From Lonsdalea britannica (GTDB lineage Bacteria > Pseudomonadota > Gammaproteobacteria > Enterobacterales > Enterobacteriaceae), in assembly GCF_946477055.1 (NCBI RefSeq), contig NZ_CAMKXG010000235.1, positions 1-5,606 of the forward strand: DNA of 5,606 nucleotides. The letters are read 5' to 3'. This document shows, piece by piece, positions 1 to 5,606 of the stretch; position 1 is the stretch's first letter, and each line of letters opens with the position of its first letter. The notes under the pieces are model-generated. The model was not told where the DNA came from, made no database searches, and worked only from the letters and a program-made list of their open reading frames with translations. Position numbers and translations under genes: made by a program.

Positions 1-1256
<1,256 letters not shown>

Positions 1257-1259
1257 TCT

Positions 1260-1265
1260 TGAGGA
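1260..1265 (+). promoter_or_regulatory. Ribosome binding site deciding the hisB GTG start
   Basis: TGAGGA lies six bases before GTG at 1272, in the 15-nt gap after hisC. No ATG in frame lies near, and the residues following the GTG align with the HisB N-terminus, so this site fixes the start. Confidence 0.75.
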
Positions 1266-1271
1266 ACGATT

Positions 1272-2339
1272 GTGGGATTGAAATACCTTTTTATCGACCG
1301 TGACGGCACATTGATCGCCGAGCCCCCTGAGGATTATCAGGTTGACCGGCTGGACAAACTGGCGCTGGAGCCGAATGTCATCCCTTCGCTGCTGGCGCTG
1401 CAAAAGGCAGGCTTTAAGCTGGTGATGATCACGAATCAGGATGGACTCGGCACCGCCAGCTTCCCGCAGGAAGACTTCGATCCGCCGCATAACCTGATGA
1501 TGCAGATTTTCACCTCTCAGGGGATCGCCTTCGAACGCGTGCTGATCTGCCCGCACCTGCCGTCTGACAACTGCGACTGCCGCAAACCGAAAACCGCGCT
1601 GGTAGACGCATTCCTGAAAGACAACGTGATGGACAGCGGCAACAGCTATGTCATCGGCGATCGGGAAACAGATATCGAACTGGCGAAGAACATGGGGATC
1701 ACCGGTCTGCGCTACCAGCGAGATGGATTGAACTGGTCTGATATCGTCACCCAGCTGACCCGCCGCGACCGTCACGCACACGTCAGCCGCGTGACGCGCG
1801 AAACGGCCATCGACGTTAACGTCTGGCTCGACCGTGAGGGTGAGAGCAAGATCAGCACCGGCGTGGGTTTCTTCGACCATATGCTGGACCAGATCGCCAC
1901 CCACGGCGGTTTCCGCATGCAGGTTGAAGTCAAAGGCGATCTGTACATCGACGACCACCACACGGTGGAAGACACCGCGCTGGCGTTGGGTGAAGCGTTG
2001 AATAAGGCGCTGGGCGACAAACGCGGCATCGGCCGCTTCGGCTTTGTGCTGCCGATGGACGAATGTCTGGCCCGCTGCGCGCTGGATATCTCCGGCCGTC
2101 CGCACCTGGAATACAAAGCGGAATTCAACTACCAGCGCGTAGGCGATCTGAGTACGGAAATGGTCGAACACTTCTTCCGTTCGCTCTCTTATGCCATGGC
2201 CTGCACATTGCATCTCAAAACCAAAGGCCGCAACGACCACCACCGCGTCGAGAGCTTGTTCAAAGCCTTTGGCCGCGCGCTGCGTCAGGCTATCCGGGTC
2301 GAGGGCGACACGTTGCCGAGTTCGAAAGGAGTGCTGTGA
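1272..2339 (+). CDS. hisB: Bifunctional histidinol-phosphatase / imidazoleglycerol-phosphate dehydratase
   Basis: HisB catalyses two non-consecutive steps: dehydration of imidazole glycerol phosphate to imidazole acetol-phosphate, and dephosphorylation of histidinol phosphate. The 355 residues match the E. coli length. The N-terminal HAD-type phosphatase (about 1-165) shows DRDGT with Asp9 (expected nucleophile) and Asp11, a TNQDG motif near 54-58, a zinc-binding cluster C93, H95, C101, C103, Lys105, and the acidic GDRETD motif (129-134). The C-terminal dehydratase (about 167-355) shows [13 protein letters not shown] (201-213), DDHHTVED (227-234), STEMVEHFF (294-302) and NDHHRVES (321-328), which carry the metal-binding His and Glu residues. 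The start is GTG at 1272, supported by TGAGGA six bases upstream and by alignment of the [10 protein letters not shown]-terminus; no in-frame ATG lies near. It begins 15 nt after hisC stops and shares one base with hisH. The two-domain fusion is typical of Enterobacterales and some other bacteria; many bacteria encode the two activities separately. Confidence 0.98.
   Translation: MGLKYLFIDRDGTLIAEPPEDYQVDRLDKLALEPNVIPSLLALQKAGFKLVMITNQDGLGTASFPQEDFDPPHNLMMQIFTSQGIAFERVLICPHLPSDNCDCRKPKTALVDAFLKDNVMDSGNSYVIGDRETDIELAKNMGITGLRYQRDGLNWSDIVTQLTRRDRHAHVSRVTRETAIDVNVWLDREGESKISTGVGFFDHMLDQIATHGGFRMQVEVKGDLYIDDHHTVEDTALALGEALNKALGDKRGIGRFGFVLPMDECLARCALDISGRPHLEYKAEFNYQRVGDLSTEMVEHFFRSLSYAMACTLHLKTKGRNDHHRVESLFKAFGRALRQAIRVEGDTLPSSKGVL
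2325..2331 (+). promoter_or_regulatory. Ribosome binding site for hisH, inside the end of hisB
   Basis: AAAGGAG lies seven bases before the hisH ATG at 2339 and is embedded in the last hisB codons (SSKGVL). With the TGATG stop/start overlap it supports re-initiation at this junction, and it rules out the longer upstream reading of the hisH frame. Confidence 0.8.
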
Positions 2340-2929
2340 TGGATGTGGTGATTCTTGATACCGGCTGCGCCAATCTGTCATCCGTCGCCTATGCGGTGAA
2401 ACGTCTGGGCTATGACCCGGTCATCAGCCGCGAGTCGGATGTGGTGCTGCACGCCGATAAACTGTTTCTACCGGGCGTCGGCACGGCGCAGGCCGCGATG
2501 GATCAGCTAAAAGCGCGCGATCTGATCGACCTGATTAAAGCCTGCACCCAGCCCGTACTAGGCATCTGTCTGGGGATGCAGCTGCTGGGCAGCGCCAGCG
2601 ACGAGAGCGGCGGTATCGACACGCTGGGCATCGTCGACGCGCCCGTGCTGAAAATGGAAGACCAAGGACTGCCTCTGCCGCACATGGGCTGGAATCAGCT
2701 GACATCGCAGGCCGGTCACCGTCTGTTCCGCGACATTCCCGAAGACGCTTATTTCTACTTTGTGCATAGCTACGCCATGCCGGTCTGCGCCGATACCATC
2801 GCTCAGGCTCAGTACGGCGATGCCTTTACGGCCGCCGTGCAAAAAGAGAACTTCTATGGCGTGCAGTTCCACCCGGAACGTTCCGGCGCCGCTGGCGCGC
2901 AGTTGTTGAAAAACTTTCTGGAGATGTAA
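2339..2929 (+). CDS. hisH: Imidazole glycerol phosphate synthase, glutamine amidotransferase subunit
   Basis: HisH is the class I (triad) glutaminase half of imidazole glycerol phosphate synthase. It hydrolyses glutamine and channels ammonia to the HisF cyclase. The protein has 196 residues, the same as E. coli. The catalytic triad is visible: Cys77 in the GICLGMQ nucleophile elbow, and His178 and Glu180 in QFHPE. The LPGVG loop (44-48) preceding the oxyanion region and the PHMGWN segment (114-119) are also conserved. The start is ATG at 2339, giving [13 protein letters not shown], the family N-terminus. The frame stays open upstream to 2063, but that extension is antisense to nothing conserved and is simply the +1 frame of hisB. 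The start overlaps the hisB stop as TGATG, with AAAGGAG seven bases upstream inside the hisB coding sequence, so translation is probably coupled. Three Leu codons are the rare CTA (codons 44, 57, 74), not clearly meaningful. Confidence 0.98.
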   Translation: MDVVILDTGCANLSSVAYAVKRLGYDPVISRESDVVLHADKLFLPGVGTAQAAMDQLKARDLIDLIKACTQPVLGICLGMQLLGSASDESGGIDTLGIVDAPVLKMEDQGLPLPHMGWNQLTSQAGHRLFRDIPEDAYFYFVHSYAMPVCADTIAQAQYGDAFTAAVQKENFYGVQFHPERSGAAGAQLLKNFLEM

Positions 2930-4424
<1,495 letters not shown>

Positions 4425-4431
<7 letters not shown>

Positions 4432-5039
4432 CCGAACAACAAAGAAACCAGCTAGACTGGGAAAAAACCAACGGCATGCTGCCAGCCATCGTACAACATG
4501 CCGTTTCCGGCGAAGTGCTGATGCTGGGTTATATGAATCCAGAAGCGCTGCAGGCGACGGAAGAGACGGGAAAAGTCACCTTTTTCTCCCGCACTAAAGA
4601 CCGGCTGTGGACCAAAGGCGAAACGTCGGGCAACGTCCTGAACGTGGTCTCCATCACGCCGGACTGCGATAACGATACGCTGCTGGTTCTGGCCAATCCC
4701 GTCGGCCCCACCTGCCATACCGGAACAAGCAGCTGTTTCTCACCGGCAGCCAGCCAGTGGCAGTTCCTGTTTGAGCTGGAGCAGCTGTTGGCCAGCCGCA
4801 AAACCGCCGATCCAGAGAGCTCCTACACCGCACGGCTCTATGCCAGCGGTACGAAGCGCATCGCACAAAAAGTTGGTGAAGAAGGGTTAGAAACGGCACT
4901 GGCGGCAACCGTGCATGATAGAGAAGAGCTGACCAATGAAGCGTCCGATCTGATGTACCATCTGCTGGTGCTGCTTCAGGATCAGGATTTAGATCTGGCG
5001 ACCATTATCGGCCGTCTGCAAGAACGTCATACCAAGTAA
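4425..5039 (+). CDS. hisI: Bifunctional phosphoribosyl-AMP cyclohydrolase / phosphoribosyl-ATP pyrophosphohydrolase
   Basis: HisI (HisIE) performs steps two and three of the pathway: PR-ATP to PR-AMP plus pyrophosphate by the C-terminal domain, then opening of the adenine ring to ProFAR by the N-terminal domain. The protein has 204 residues, about the E. coli size. The cyclohydrolase domain (about 1-115) shows [18 protein letters not shown] (53-70), the metal-binding DCDND at 80-84 (Cys81 a zinc ligand, Asp80/82/84 magnesium ligands), and Cys97 and Cys104 in [11 protein letters not shown]. The pyrophosphohydrolase domain (about 116-204) shows the all-alpha MazG-like acidic motifs VGEEGLET (150-157) and [11 protein letters not shown] (171-181). 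The start is GTG at 4425, giving [14 protein letters not shown], the enterobacterial N-terminus; GGAG at 4413-4416 is eight bases upstream. It overlaps hisF by 7 nt and is the last gene of the operon; a strong hairpin follows 13 nt after the stop. Confidence 0.98.
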
Positions 5040-5052
5040 CTGCCCTATGCGA

Positions 5053-5082
5053 AGGTCACCCCAAGGTGTATTGGGGTGACCT
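5053..5082. terminator. Perfect 12-bp inverted repeat between convergent genes, likely shared terminator or 3'-end hairpin
   Basis: The arms AGGTCACCCCAA (5053-5064) and TTGGGGTGACCT (5071-5082) are exact reverse complements around a 6-base loop, GGTGTA. The hairpin lies 13 nt after the hisI stop and 18 nt after the MCP stop on the other strand, so it is placed to serve both genes. It lacks a clear run of T on either side: the + strand continues ATATCTCAAAATC and the - strand continues TCGCATAGGGCA. It is therefore a weak fit to the classical intrinsic terminator. It could act as a bidirectional terminator, or as a 3' structure that protects mRNA after Rho-dependent termination further on. 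The structure is certain as sequence; its role is inferred. Confidence 0.75.
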
Positions 5083-5100
5083 ATATCTCAAAATCCCTGC

Positions 5101-5606
5101 TTAGATAGATGACGGTGACAGCTGAGACGGTTGCGGCATGTCCAATCCCGTTAACTGTGCTTCGCGTTTTACCTTGAAGGTATCCATCGCCAAGATGAGC
5201 TGCCGCGACTGCTCTTCAAGCGAACGGGTTGCTACCGCGGCTTCTTCAACCAAAGATGCGTTATGCTGCGCGACATCTTCCATCTGCGTCACCGCGATAT
5301 TGACCTGATCGATACCATGACTCTGTTCCTGGGACGCTTGGGCAATCTCTTTCATCAACACATTGACGCTTTCGATTTGGGTCGAGATTGCCGACATCGT
5401 GTCGCCCGCGCGCGTGGTAAGCTGATGCCCTTCACTGACTCGCTGATTAGAATCAACAATCAAGGCATGAATTTCTTTTGATGCCTGAGCACTGCGCTGA
5501 GCCAGCGTTCTGACTTCATTGGCGACGACGGCAAAACCACGCCCCTGTTCACCAGCACGCGCCGCTTCCACCGCCGCGTTCAGCGCCAGAATGTTGGTCT
5601 GGAAGG
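5101..5606 (-). CDS. Methyl-accepting chemotaxis protein, C-terminal signalling domain (N-terminus outside window)
   Basis: This is the 3' end of a chemoreceptor gene that runs leftwards, open from the window edge to a TAA (complement of 5101-5103), about 168 residues. MCPs are usually inner-membrane sensors whose cytoplasmic coiled coil controls the CheA kinase through CheW. The fragment contains the family's best-conserved part, the hairpin tip that binds CheA/Che[19 protein letters not shown], then [20 protein letters not shown], starting right at the window edge. The descending coiled coil follows, with [10 protein letters not shown] and the C-terminal methylation region around [16 protein letters not shown]. 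The tip has no visible gap relative to Tsr, which suggests the 36-heptad class, but the ascending helix is missing so this is not proven. The protein ends LSPSSI, without the NWETF/NWESF pentapeptide that tethers CheR and CheB in Tsr and Tar. The sensor domain, and so the ligand, is not visible. The first Met-like codon in the fragment (GTG at 5571) is internal, not a start. Confidence 0.96.
   Translation of the reverse strand, partial: FQTNILALNAAVEAARAGEQGRGFAVVANEVRTLAQRSAQASKEIHALIVDSNQRVSEGHQLTTRAGDTMSAISTQIESVNVLMKEIAQASQEQSHGIDQVNIAVTQMEDVAQHNASLVEEAAVATRSLEEQSRQLILAMDTFKVKREAQLTGLDMPQPSQLSPSSI

Noticed and set aside
2063..2338. Upstream extension of the hisH reading frame by 92 codons
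   Set aside because: It overlaps the conserved hisB dehydratase domain. HisH has its normal 196 residues from ATG 2339, which has its own AAAGGAG. The extension is low-information sequence from the shifted hisB frame.
5053..5082. The intergenic palindrome as an ERIC or REP element
   Set aside because: It shares only a short GGGGTGA-like string with the ERIC consensus as I recall it. It is 30 bp rather than about 127 bp and does not have the REP pattern, so neither name can be supported.
5263..5481. 72-codon + strand open frame inside the MCP region
   Set aside because: It is antisense to the conserved MCP signalling domain, which is clearly the real gene, and its translation resembles no known family.

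Overview
The window holds most of a histidine biosynthesis operon of the enterobacterial type, all on the + strand: the 3' end of hisD, then complete hisC, hisB, hisH, hisA, hisF and hisI (hisIE). This is the gene order of the E. coli and Salmonella hisGDCBHAFI operon. A convergent, partial gene on the - strand follows, encoding the signalling end of a methyl-accepting chemotaxis protein (MCP). Bifunctional HisB (phosphatase plus dehydratase), bifunctional HisIE and the closeness of every protein to its E. coli counterpart (as remembered) point to Enterobacterales. The coding sequence looks moderately GC-rich. An MCP next to hisI, where E. coli and Salmonella carry wzz and O-antigen genes, suggests a lineage outside that group. 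A plant-associated Pectobacteriaceae such as Dickeya, Brenneria or Pectobacterium is plausible, but that is inference.

Layout: hisD tail 1-189; hisC 186-1256; hisB 1272-2339 (GTG start); hisH 2339-2929; hisA 2936-3673; hisF 3655-4431; hisI 4425-5039 (GTG start); a 12-bp perfect inverted repeat at 5053-5082 between the convergent genes; MCP tail 5101-5606 on the - strand, cut by the window edge. The seven his genes are packed with overlaps of 4 (D/C), 1 (B/H), 19 (A/F) and 7 nt (F/I) and gaps of only 15 (C/B) and 6 nt (H/A). This fits one polycistronic mRNA with translational coupling. The operon start (hisG, leader peptide, attenuator) lies upstream of the window. No gene-free stretch exceeds 300 bases; the only real intergenic region is 5040-5100.

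How the genes work together: HisI carries out the second and third steps (PR-ATP pyrophosphohydrolase and PR-AMP cyclohydrolase). HisA isomerises ProFAR to PRFAR. The HisH-HisF glutamine amidotransferase/cyclase makes imidazole glycerol phosphate (IGP) and releases AICAR to purine synthesis. HisB dehydrates IGP, HisC transaminates the product, HisB removes the phosphate, and HisD oxidises histidinol to histidine. Only HisG (step one) is not seen. All catalytic residues I could check are present, so the genes look functional.

I looked for an undescribed system on both strands and found none. This is a conserved housekeeping locus. The points most worth a second look are the U-tract-less hairpin between the convergent genes, the MCP neighbour with its non-canonical C-terminus, and the tight gene junctions.
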